From the NCBI GenBank assembly GCA_031285485.1, contig JAITWC010000132.1, positions 1-8,518 of the forward strand: a stretch of 8,518 nt of DNA, written 5' to 3'. The position numbers and the translations under genes were made by a program. Below the pieces are notes generated by a model, which ran no database searches, was not told where the DNA came from, and saw only the letters and a list, made by a program, of their open reading frames with translations. This document shows, piece after piece, positions 1 to 5,543 of the stretch. Within the stretch, counting starts at the first letter, position 1. Every line of letters starts with the position of its first letter. The DNA is from Alistipes sp. GTDB taxonomy: Bacteria > Bacteroidota > Bacteroidia > Bacteroidales > Rikenellaceae.

Positions 1-293
1 CCCTCGGCCGCCACCGCCACCGCGAGGCCCGAGCGCCACGCTTCGGTTACCCACTCCGACGCGCGGCGGTACGACTCCGCCGCCGCCGAACGATCCCCGG
101 ACATGGGAACCGGGAACGCGCGGACCCTCGCCGGCGATATATCCAGCGCCGACAGTATGGCCGCCGAACGCGAACCCCCGCCCGCCGCGGGACAGAACAC
201 GGCGTCGGCGCCTCGCAGGACGGCGAGCGCCTTCAACGTGACAAGCTCCGGGTCGCCCGGCCCCAGAGATACGAACATTACGGGATGTGACAT
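1..293 (-). CDS. cobI: Precorrin-2 C20-methyltransferase, N-terminal part (truncated by window edge)
   Basis: This is the first 97 codons of a SAM-dependent tetrapyrrole methylase; the rest lies beyond position 1. The protein opens MSHPVMFVSLGPGDPELVTL, which contains the glycine-rich GPGDPELxTLKA loop of the CobA/CbiF/CobI superfamily near residues 10-20, followed by VLRGADAVFCP. Downstream FPVPMSGD and WVTEAWRSGLAVAVAAEG fit the CobI/CbiL branch, which methylates C20 of (cobalt-)precorrin-2 in cytoplasmic corrin (vitamin B12) synthesis. The subfamily choice rests on the FCP and FPM-type segments; another corrin methylase (CobJ, CobM) is possible because the catalytic C-terminal domain is missing. 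The start could instead be the ATG at 278-276, which would remove five residues and leave the motif intact. The gene is divergent from the thioesterase gene with only 43 bp between start codons. Whether a corrin gene cluster continues to the left cannot be seen. Confidence 0.78.
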   Translation of the reverse strand, partial: MSHPVMFVSLGPGDPELVTLKALAVLRGADAVFCPAAGGGSRSAAILSALDISPARVRAFPVPMSGDRSAAAESYRRASEWVTEAWRSGLAVAVAAE

Positions 294-301
294 AATCGGT
301 T

Positions 302-309
302 TACCTTTG
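302..309 (+). promoter_or_regulatory. Putative -7 promoter element for the thioesterase gene
   Basis: TACCTTTG matches the Bacteroidota sigma-ABfr -7 consensus TAnnTTTG exactly and lies 27 bp before the ATG at 337. Transcription would start near 315. I see no clear -33 TTTG at the usual 19-21 bp distance. The element faces a second TAnnTTTG match on the other strand at 330-337. Confidence 0.55.
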
Positions 310-329
310 TATCCTCAACAAGGAACGCG

Positions 330-337
330 CAAAGATA
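330..337 (-). promoter_or_regulatory. Putative -7 promoter element for cobI
   Basis: Read on the minus strand this is TATCTTTG, an exact TAnnTTTG match, 36 bp before the cobI ATG at 293. It overlaps the first base of the thioesterase start codon at 337. Transcription would begin near 324 and run left. No convincing -33 element is visible, because upstream sequence lies inside the thioesterase reading frame. Confidence 0.5.
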
Positions 338-741
338 TGAAAAAAGTGATCGAAACCGGAATACAGAAACGGTTCGCGGACATCGACATGTTCCGCCACG
401 TCAACAACATCCACCAGCAGGCCTACCTCGACCTCGGAAAAACCGACTACTACCGCCGCGTGCTCGCGCTCGACGCCCTGATACACAATCCGACCCTGGT
501 GATAGTCTCCGCCAGTACCGAATTCATCGGACAGGTGCGCTACGAGGACGAAATTACGGTGCGCTCGTGGGTGGAACGTGCCGGCGGCAAAAGCATTACC
601 CTGCGACAGCAGATAGTCTGCTCCGACCGGGGCGGGGGAGCGGTGAAAACCGAAAGCGAGAGCGTGCTCGTCTGCTTCGACCTCCACACACAGCAAACAC
701 GCGAACTGCCCGACGCCTGGCGCGCCGCCATCGACGGGTAG
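337..741 (+). CDS. Hotdog-fold acyl-CoA thioesterase (4HBT/YbgC-like)
   Basis: This 134-residue protein has the signature of the 4-hydroxybenzoyl-CoA thioesterase family: FADIDMFRHVNN at residues 13-24, with the candidate catalytic Asp15 (or Asp17) and the H-V-N-N turn before the long hotdog helix (IHQQAYLDLGKTDYY). The following strands (TLVIVSASTEFIGQVRYEDEITVRS) match the hotdog sheet. Such enzymes hydrolyse acyl-CoA or acyl-ACP thioesters in the cytoplasm; the substrate cannot be told from sequence. The ATG at 337 was chosen over the in-frame ATG at 103 because the family begins about 10 residues before the D-x-D motif, the upstream frame overlaps cobI, and a promoter element lies at 302-309. 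It appears to be monocistronic and is convergent with thiL. No signal peptide or membrane segment is present. Confidence 0.85.
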   Translation: MKKVIETGIQKRFADIDMFRHVNNIHQQAYLDLGKTDYYRRVLALDALIHNPTLVIVSASTEFIGQVRYEDEITVRSWVERAGGKSITLRQQIVCSDRGGGAVKTESESVLVCFDLHTQQTRELPDAWRAAIDG

Positions 742-743
742 TG

Positions 744-787
744 TCCGCCGGCCCGCCACGGGTGCGCCCGGGCGGAACGCTATTTTT
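744..787 (+). terminator. Possible intrinsic terminator after the thioesterase gene
   Basis: TCCGCC (744-749) can pair with GGCGGA (771-776), enclosing a small CCCG/CGGG hairpin (752-755/759-762). A run of five Ts follows at 783-787. The T-run starts six bases after the stem, so it is not textbook. It starts two bases after the thioesterase stop and lies in the 118-bp gap before the convergent thiL. Confidence 0.35.
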
Positions 788-859
788 GAGGCGGCGGCAC
801 GGGGCGCGGGCGGGTTCTCCCGTAAATTATCCCGCCGTCGTTCGGCTCGGCGTACCTGT

Positions 860-1885
860 TTATTCCCTGAACCCCTGCGCACGCAGGGGAACGTTGCTGC
901 CGTCGGGGGTGACGAGGGCGGCGCCGGCCGGGGCGGGGGTGATGTGGCCGACGATCTCGACGCCGAGGCCCAACCGCGCCACCCGTTCCCGCATCCCGAG
1001 CGGCACCGTGAACAGCAGCTCGTGGTCGTCGCCGCCGTTGAGCGCCGCCACCACCGGGTCGATGTGCAGCTCCTCGGCAAGGGCGTGGCTCTCGCGGGCG
1101 ATGGGCAGGCGGTCGAGATAGACGCGCGCACCGCACCCGGACGATTTGCATATCTGCAACAGGTCGCTCGCCAGGCCGTCCGAGATGTCGATCATTGCCG
1201 TCGGCAAAATACCCTCCGCCGCCAGTGCGTCGATCACATCTTTTCGCGCGCGTGGCCGCAACTGACGCTCCAGGAGGTATTCATAGCCCTCGAACTGCGG
1301 CCGGGGATTCTCGACTTCGGCCAGCGCGCGCCGCTCGCGCTCCAACAGATGGAGGCCCAGATAGGCCGCACCGAGGTCGCGCGTGATGCACACGAGGTCG
1401 TTCTCGCTCGCGCCGCCGCGCCAGGCGATCCTGTCGCGAGGCACAGTCCCCACCACGCTCACCGCAATGGCGAGGCCCGTCACCGAGGCCGTCGTGTCGC
1501 CCCCCGCAAGGTCGCAGCCCAACTCCCCGCAAGCCGCCCGCGCACCGGCGTAAAGCTCTTCGAGATCCTCGACCGACAGTTTTGCCGAAATGCCCAGCGA
1601 CAACGTAAGCTGCGTCGGGGTGCCGTTCATCGCAAGAATGTCCGACGCCCCCACCGTCACCGCCTTATATCCAAGGTGGCGCAACGGAAACCACGTGAGG
1701 TCGAAATCGACCCCCTCCAGCAACATGTCGGACGACAACAGCACGAGCGTGTCGCCCGCCCCGAAATCCATCACCGCCGCGTCGTCGCCAACACCCTTGA
1801 CGGTCGCCGGATTTGTCGCCGTAATATCCTTAGTCAGCCTGTCTATCAGGCCGAATTCTCCCAATTCCGCTATTTCGGTTCTCAT
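860..1885 (-). CDS. thiL: Thiamine-monophosphate kinase
   Basis: ThiL phosphorylates thiamine monophosphate with ATP to give thiamine diphosphate, the last step of cofactor synthesis, in the cytoplasm. The 341-residue length fits the family. Motifs appear in the expected order: EFGLIDRLT (residues 10-18), GVGDDAAV (31-38, metal and nucleotide binding), SSDMLLEGVDF (51-61), GYKAVTVGASDILAMNGTP (72-90), DLAGGDTT (125-132), DISDGLASDL (233-242) and NGGDDHELLFT (283-293). The last is usually GGEDYELLFT in the family; Asp for Glu and His for Tyr are conservative changes. The frame stays open upstream to 2149, but MRTEIAELGEFG at 1885 was chosen because the family begins there and a -7 element lies 18 bp before it. 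The longer form would run antisense through adk. No other thiamine gene and no TPP riboswitch is nearby. It is divergent from adk and convergent with the thioesterase gene. Confidence 0.95.
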   Translation of the reverse strand: MRTEIAELGEFGLIDRLTKDITATNPATVKGVGDDAAVMDFGAGDTLVLLSSDMLLEGVDFDLTWFPLRHLGYKAVTVGASDILAMNGTPTQLTLSLGISAKLSVEDLEELYAGARAACGELGCDLAGGDTTASVTGLAIAVSVVGTVPRDRIAWRGGASENDLVCITRDLGAAYLGLHLLERERRALAEVENPRPQFEGYEYLLERQLRPRARKDVIDALAAEGILPTAMIDISDGLASDLLQICKSSGCGARVYLDRLPIARESHALAEELHIDPVVAALNGGDDHELLFTVPLGMRERVARLGLGVEIVGHITPAPAGAALVTPDGSNVPLRAQGFRE

Positions 1886-1903
1886 GAGTGTACGATTTGC
1901 GGG

Positions 1904-1911
1904 CAAAATTA
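1904..1911 (-). promoter_or_regulatory. Putative -7 promoter element for thiL
   Basis: TAATTTTG on the minus strand matches TAnnTTTG. It lies 18 bp before the thiL ATG, so the 5' leader would be only about 13 nt. A GTTG sits upstream at 1936-1939 on the same strand, slightly too far for a canonical -33 element. The rnpB promoter at 7030-7037 has the identical octamer. Confidence 0.55.
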
Positions 1912-1912
1912 C

Positions 1913-1920
1913 TATTTTTG
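1913..1920 (+). promoter_or_regulatory. Putative -7 promoter element for adk
   Basis: TATTTTTG matches TAnnTTTG and ends 23 bp before the adk ATG at 1944, predicting a start near 1927. It is separated by one base from the thiL element on the opposite strand. A TTTG at 1896-1899 lies only 13 bp upstream, closer than the usual 19-21 bp. Confidence 0.5.
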
Positions 1921-1943
1921 ACCCGAATCTAATTGCAACCACC

Positions 1944-2531
1944 ATGATAAACATCGTGCTTTTCGGCGCGCCGGGAGCGGGGAAAGGAACGCAGGCGGGC
2001 AAACTGAGCGAAAAATACGGATTGAACCACATCTCGACCGGCGACATTATCCGCGCCGAGATACGCGACGCCACGCAGCTGGGGCAGACTGTCCGGGATG
2101 CGATAGAACGGGGGGAACTCGCTCCGGACCGTGTCGTTATCGAGATCATCGAGGGCTATGTGCAATCACACCGCGCGGCGCGCGGCAACATCTTCGACGG
2201 CTTCCCGCGCACCACTCAGCAGGCCGAGGCGTTCGACGGGATCCTCGCCGCCCACGGGATGCGCATCGACGCGATGCTGGAACTCACCGTGCCAGAGGAT
2301 GAACTCGTGAGGCGGATAGTGCTGCGGGGCGCCGAGAGCGGACGTGCCGACGACGCCGACCGCACCGTGATCCGCAACCGGATCGAGGTCTACAACACCC
2401 GGACCGCAGTGGTGGCCGGTTACTACCGCGCACAGGGCAAATACACGGCCATCGACGGCTCCGTCGGGATGGATGCGGTTTTCGCCGCCCTCTGCGCCGA
2501 GGTCGAGTCGCTGATCTCGAACGGCCGATAG
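1944..2531 (+). CDS. adk: Adenylate kinase (short-LID form)
   Basis: Adk catalyses ATP + AMP = 2 ADP in the cytoplasm and balances adenine nucleotides. The 195-residue protein begins MINIVLFGAPGAGKGTQ, with the P-loop at residues 8-16. STGD (31-34) and the AMP-binding region follow, then the family signature DGFPRT (85-90). The LID segment RIVLRGAESGRADD (124-137) is short and has no zinc-type cysteines, so this is a short-form enzyme, smaller than the roughly 215-residue long-LID enzyme of E. coli. DDADRTVIRNRIEVYNTRT carries the conserved arginines that contact phosphates. The ATG at 1944 was chosen because it sits directly before the first beta strand and follows a promoter element. The frame is open upstream to 1590, but that stretch is antisense to thiL. 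The gene is followed by a structured 191-bp spacer before rel. Confidence 0.96.
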   Translation: MINIVLFGAPGAGKGTQAGKLSEKYGLNHISTGDIIRAEIRDATQLGQTVRDAIERGELAPDRVVIEIIEGYVQSHRAARGNIFDGFPRTTQQAEAFDGILAAHGMRIDAMLELTVPEDELVRRIVLRGAESGRADDADRTVIRNRIEVYNTRTAVVAGYYRAQGKYTAIDGSVGMDAVFAALCAEVESLISNGR

Positions 2532-2554
2532 CGCAATATACAATCGTCATATTC

Positions 2555-2597
2555 TTCAGAGCCTTGCCGGGAACTCTGCGGGGCCTCTGAAACTTTT
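2555..2597 (+). terminator. Hairpin with short T-run after adk
   Basis: TTCAGAG (2555-2561) pairs with CTCTGAA (2585-2591). Inside it, CCTTGC (2562-2567) can pair with GCGGGG (2578-2583) using two G-U pairs, leaving C2584 bulged and a 10-nt loop. Four Ts follow at 2594-2597. The stem begins 23 bp after the adk stop. It could be an intrinsic terminator or an attenuator in front of rel; the T-run is short. Confidence 0.4.
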
Positions 2598-2616
2598 CAG
2601 AGTCTTGCCGGGAACT
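2555..2616 (+). repeat. Direct repeat pair, 21 bp, in the adk-rel spacer
   Basis: TTCAGAGCCTTGCCGGGAACT at 2555-2575 recurs at 2596-2616 with one change (C to T at the eighth base), offset by 41 bp. Between the copies lies CTCTGAAA (2585-2592), which is complementary to the start of both copies. It forms a perfect 8-bp palindrome with the second copy (TTTCAGAG, 2595-2602) across a 2-nt centre. Confidence 0.8.
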
Positions 2617-2634
2617 TTTTGAAGCTTTCGTCGC

Positions 2635-2664
2635 CCTGCGAACCGCCCGAGGCGGCGGCGCAGG
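2635..2664 (+). other. GC-rich hairpin in the adk-rel spacer
   Basis: CCTGCG (2635-2640) pairs with CGCAGG (2659-2664). Inside it, CCGCC (2643-2647) pairs with GGCGG (2651-2655) around a CGA loop, leaving small AA/CGG internal loops. No T-run follows directly (TTTTTT appears only at 2695-2700), so it is not an obvious terminator. It may be a leader structure, a REP-like remnant, or chance in GC-rich DNA. Confidence 0.35.
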
Positions 2665-2702
2665 CGGTGCTCTGCAAAACGGCGAAGCCGATGATTTTTT
2701 CG

Positions 2703-2710
2703 TATATTGC
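2703..2710 (+). promoter_or_regulatory. Weak candidate -7 element for rel
   Basis: TATATTGC resembles the common Bacteroidota TATATTTGC with one T missing, so it is an imperfect match. It lies 12 bp before the rel ATG at 2723, which would leave a very short leader. No clear -33 element is visible. Read-through from adk is the alternative. Confidence 0.28.
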
Positions 2711-2722
2711 GCACCTTAGATT

Positions 2723-4972
2723 ATGGACGAACTGCAACAATCAGACCACCGGCCCGGTGAAGTTAACCGCGATGCGACCCGGCGCCACACCGCTTTTCTC
2801 GAACGGTGCGCGTCGGCCTACTCGGCCCGCAGCGTGGCGATGATCGAAGACGCCCTCGCGTTGGCCGACGAAAAACTCGCGGGTTTGACCCGCTACAACG
2901 GCGCGCCGCTGGTCGATCACTCGGTCGGCGTGGCGGCCATCGTCATAGGCGAGATAGGTCTGGGGCGCAACTCGGTCATTGCGACGCTGCTGCACGACGT
3001 CGTACGCATTGGCCTCATCTCATCAGCCGCCGCTGGCGAGCGCTTCGGCGCCGAGTGCGCTACCATCATCGACGGCATGTCGGGCATCTCGTCACTCCAC
3101 ACCAAGACCGACGACCAGCAGGCAGATTCCATCCGCGAGCTGATAATCTCATATTCGACCGATCCGCGTGTGATCCTGATAAAGCTCGCCGACCGGCTTG
3201 AGGTGATGCGCACGCTGGAAATGTTCCCGCCCGAAAAACGGGTGCGCAAGAGTTGGGAGAGTCTTAACCTCTACGCCAAGATCGCCCACAAGTTGGGCCT
3301 CTATCCGATGAAGAGCGAGCTCGAAGACCTGTCGCTGCGTTACCTCGAACCCGAAGACTACGCCCACATCGTGGAATGTCTTTCGGCCGGGGCCGCCGAG
3401 CGCGAACGTTTCATCGAGAGTTTCCTCGCTCCTGTGCGCGAAAAACTCGACCGAACCTCGCTGAAGTATCACATCAAGAGCCGCACAAAATCGATCTACT
3501 CGATCTGGAACAAGATGCGTAAGCAGCGCGTCACGTTCGACGAAGTGTACGACATCTTCGCCCTGCGAATCATAATCGACTGTCCGCGCGAGGAGGAGAA
3601 GACCGCCTGCTGGAGCGTGTATTCGGTAGTCACTGACTTTTATACCCCCAATCCCGAGCGTTTGCGCGACTGGATTTCGATTCCCAAATCCAACGGCTAT
3701 GAATCTCTCCACACCACGGTCGTGACGCAGGGTGGGCGTTGGGTCGAGGTGCAGATCCGCACCGAGCGCATGGACTCCGTGGCCGAACGAGGTATCGCCG
3801 CCCACTGGCGCTACAAAGGTGTGCAAGGGGCTTCCGGTATGGGCACCGAGGAGTGGTTGGCCCGGTTGCGCGAACTGATAGAGAACACCGACACCACAAC
3901 CTCGACCGTCTCCACAAAGGGTTTCGAGGCCAGCCTATCGTCGGGCGAGATATTCGTGTTCACACCCACGGGCGACCTGAGGCGGCTGCCCGAGGGGGCG
4001 ACGGTGTTGGACTTCGCGTTCCACATACACACCGGAGTCGGCGCGCAGTGCGTTGGTGGAAAGGTGAATGGACGCAACGTGCCGATAAAGCACACCCTCT
4101 GCAACGGCGACATAGTTCAAATTCTCACCTCTAAAAACCAGCGGCCCAAGGCCGACTGGCTCGCCATTGTCCGCACAACGCGCGCGAAGAACAAGATTCG
4201 CGCCCACCTGCGCGAATTGGAGGCCCGTGCCGCAACACTCGGCCGCGAGGAACTCCAGCGCAAGATCAGGAACTGGAAACTCGCCCTGCCTATCGACGAC
4301 GCCGTGACCGCCCTGTGCCGCCACTACAAGCTGCGCACCGGAACGGAACTCTATGGCCGGATTGCCGACGGAAGGATAGACATTGCCGACACAAAAGAGG
4401 TGTTGGCCCGCCACTTGAGCGGCGAGACAGAGGAAGAACGGCGTCAGGCCACGGCGTCGGCAAACCCCGCCAAAAACAAGGGCGAAGGAGGCGGCGACAG
4501 CAGCCGCGGTGGGAGCGACACCCTCGTGATCGACGACTCGATCGCCGGAATAGAGTACAAGTTCGGCAAGTGCTGCAACCCTATCTTCGGCGATGACATC
4601 TTCGGCTTCGTGACTGTCGCTTCGGGCATCACAATCCATCGCACCGACTGCCCGAATGCCGCCCGCATGCGCATCAACTACCCCTACCGCGTGCTTCCGG
4701 CGCGATGGAGGGAGAGCGCCGCCGCCGACGGGGCTTTCCGCGCCACGATACGCGTTGTGGCCGACGATGTGCCGGGCATTGTCAACCGCATTGCCGATAT
4801 CATGACCGTGGAGTTGAAACTCAACATGCGCTCCATCAGCTTCTCGCCCCAGGGTGGGGTTTTGGCCGGACTCATCAACGTCGAGGTGCCGGGGCGCGCC
4901 GTGGTTGACACGCTTATCCACAAGCTGCTTGCCGTCAAAGGTGTCCAGAAAGCCCACCGTATCAATGGATAA
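2723..4972 (+). CDS. rel: RelA/SpoT-family (p)ppGpp synthetase with degenerate hydrolase site
   Basis: This 749-residue long RSH protein makes, and possibly degrades, the alarmone (p)ppGpp in the cytoplasm. The order is HD hydrolase (about 40-210), synthetase (about 245-365), TGS (about 405-470, EIFVFTPTGDLRRLPEGAT), a helical region, a Gly/Ser/Lys linker (about 567-600), a zinc-finger/CC domain (YKFGKCCNP 612-620, HRTDC 639-643) and ACT (about 672-746). Synthetase motifs are intact: SRTKSIYSIWNKM, FDEVYDIFALRI, PKSNGYESLHTTVV and VEVQIRTERM. Metal-site residues of the hydrolase remain (R57, H66, H91-D92, D157). However, the usual HDxxED is HDVVRI, and the Asn of the usual DRLHNMRT is Val161, so hydrolysis may be weak or lost. 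RLRD at 313-316 resembles the RxKD signature of bifunctional enzymes and not the ExDD of synthetase-only RelA. The ATG at 2723 follows the spacer; mqnB overlaps its end by 8 bp. Confidence 0.93.
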   Translation: MDELQQSDHRPGEVNRDATRRHTAFLERCASAYSARSVAMIEDALALADEKLAGLTRYNGAPLVDHSVGVAAIVIGEIGLGRNSVIATLLHDVVRIGLISSAAAGERFGAECATIIDGMSGISSLHTKTDDQQADSIRELIISYSTDPRVILIKLADRLEVMRTLEMFPPEKRVRKSWESLNLYAKIAHKLGLYPMKSELEDLSLRYLEPEDYAHIVECLSAGAAERERFIESFLAPVREKLDRTSLKYHIKSRTKSIYSIWNKMRKQRVTFDEVYDIFALRIIIDCPREEEKTACWSVYSVVTDFYTPNPERLRDWISIPKSNGYESLHTTVVTQGGRWVEVQIRTERMDSVAERGIAAHWRYKGVQGASGMGTEEWLARLRELIENTDTTTSTVSTKGFEASLSSGEIFVFTPTGDLRRLPEGATVLDFAFHIHTGVGAQCVGGKVNGRNVPIKHTLCNGDIVQILTSKNQRPKADWLAIVRTTRAKNKIRAHLRELEARAATLGREELQRKIRNWKLALPIDDAVTALCRHYKLRTGTELYGRIADGRIDIADTKEVLARHLSGETEEERRQATASANPAKNKGEGGGDSSRGGSDTLVIDDSIAGIEYKFGKCCNPIFGDDIFGFVTVASGITIHRTDCPNAARMRINYPYRVLPARWRESAAADGAFRATIRVVADDVPGIVNRIADIMTVELKLNMRSISFSPQGGVLAGLINVEVPGRAVVDTLIHKLLAVKGVQKAHRING

Positions 4973-5543
4973 TGTTCTTGTTATAGTTCCGACGGAGCGG
5001 GAGGCGGCGTACATGGCCGATTCGGGTGGCGACGTGCATATCTGCGGGGTTGGCATGGCGGAGTGTGCGGCGGTTGTGGCAGCACTGCTGGCCCGGCATA
5101 AGCCTGACCTCGCCCTGCTCGCCGGAATAGCCGGAACCTGCTCGGACCACTTCGCGATCGGAGACACGGTAGCCGTCGAAACCGAAACGATCGCCGACCT
5201 CGGTCGCCGGAATCCCGACGGAACATTCACCCCGCTGTTTCAAAAAACTTATCCGGCGACACACATCCCCGAGGGCTTCCCGATTGCCCAAAGCCACACC
5301 GTAAATTGCGCGGGTCGGAACACCGGCGGCGGACCGACAGGAACGTCATCGGGAACAGATAGTTGTGAAGTGGTCGTGGAAAATATGGAAGGAGCCGCAT
5401 TCTTCGCGGTGTGCGAAAGGTTCGGCGTTCCGGCGGCGGAGATTCGCACGATCTCAAACCGCGTCGGAGAACCGGTCACCCGGGAAAACCTCGACCTCGC
5501 CGCATGCAGTCTCGCCGCGGCCCTCAAAAAGTTACTCCTGTAA
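4965..5543 (+). CDS. mqnB: Futalosine hydrolase
   Basis: MqnB removes the base from futalosine (or aminofutalosine) to give dehypoxanthine futalosine in the futalosine route to menaquinone. The 192-residue protein is a compact member of the nucleoside phosphorylase/hydrolase fold. Visible are MDNVLVIVPTEREA at the N-terminus, the GIAGTCSDHFAIGDTV segment (54-69) lining the nucleoside pocket, ETETIADLG (72-80; the ADLG is typical of MqnB), NMEGAAF (140-146; Met and Glu contact the ribose) and RTISNRVGE (161-169). MTA/SAH nucleosidases share the fold and usually have SD where this has SN, which favours MqnB. The ATG at 4965 lies within the last codons of rel (ATGGATAA, 8-bp overlap), so translation is probably coupled. 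The longer in-frame start at 4854 would read through rel. mqnD, convergent at the 3' end, supports the assignment. Confidence 0.83.
   Translation: MDNVLVIVPTEREAAYMADSGGDVHICGVGMAECAAVVAALLARHKPDLALLAGIAGTCSDHFAIGDTVAVETETIADLGRRNPDGTFTPLFQKTYPATHIPEGFPIAQSHTVNCAGRNTGGGPTGTSSGTDSCEVVVENMEGAAFFAVCERFGVPAAEIRTISNRVGEPVTRENLDLAACSLAAALKKLLL

Noticed and set aside
103..336. N-terminal extension of the thioesterase
   Set aside because: The extension is antisense to cobI, Pro/Ala/Ser-rich and outside the family's usual length of about 130-145 residues.
781..788. TATTTTTG as a plus-strand promoter antisense to thiL
   Set aside because: It matches TAnnTTTG, but no gene starts downstream on that strand and its T-run is better explained as the tail of a terminator after the thioesterase gene. 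Strand-specific RNA-seq could revive it.
809..836. GGCGGG/CCCGCC inverted repeat as a thiL terminator
   Set aside because: Read on the minus strand it has a 16-nt loop and no T-run after the stem; in this GC content a 6-bp match is weak evidence.
301..1131. Minus-strand open frame joining thiL C-terminus region and the thioesterase region
   Set aside because: It is out of frame with thiL, has low-complexity Arg/Ala-rich sequence and crosses the thioesterase gene antisense.
2619..2843. Small plus-strand open frame in the adk-rel spacer running into rel
   Set aside because: It overlaps the rel N-terminus out of frame, lies over a GC-rich hairpin and shows no family resemblance.
3935..5230. 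Long minus-strand open frame opposite rel and mqnB
   Set aside because: It is antisense to two genes with clear domain content, has no recognisable motif and is a by-product of GC-rich codon use.
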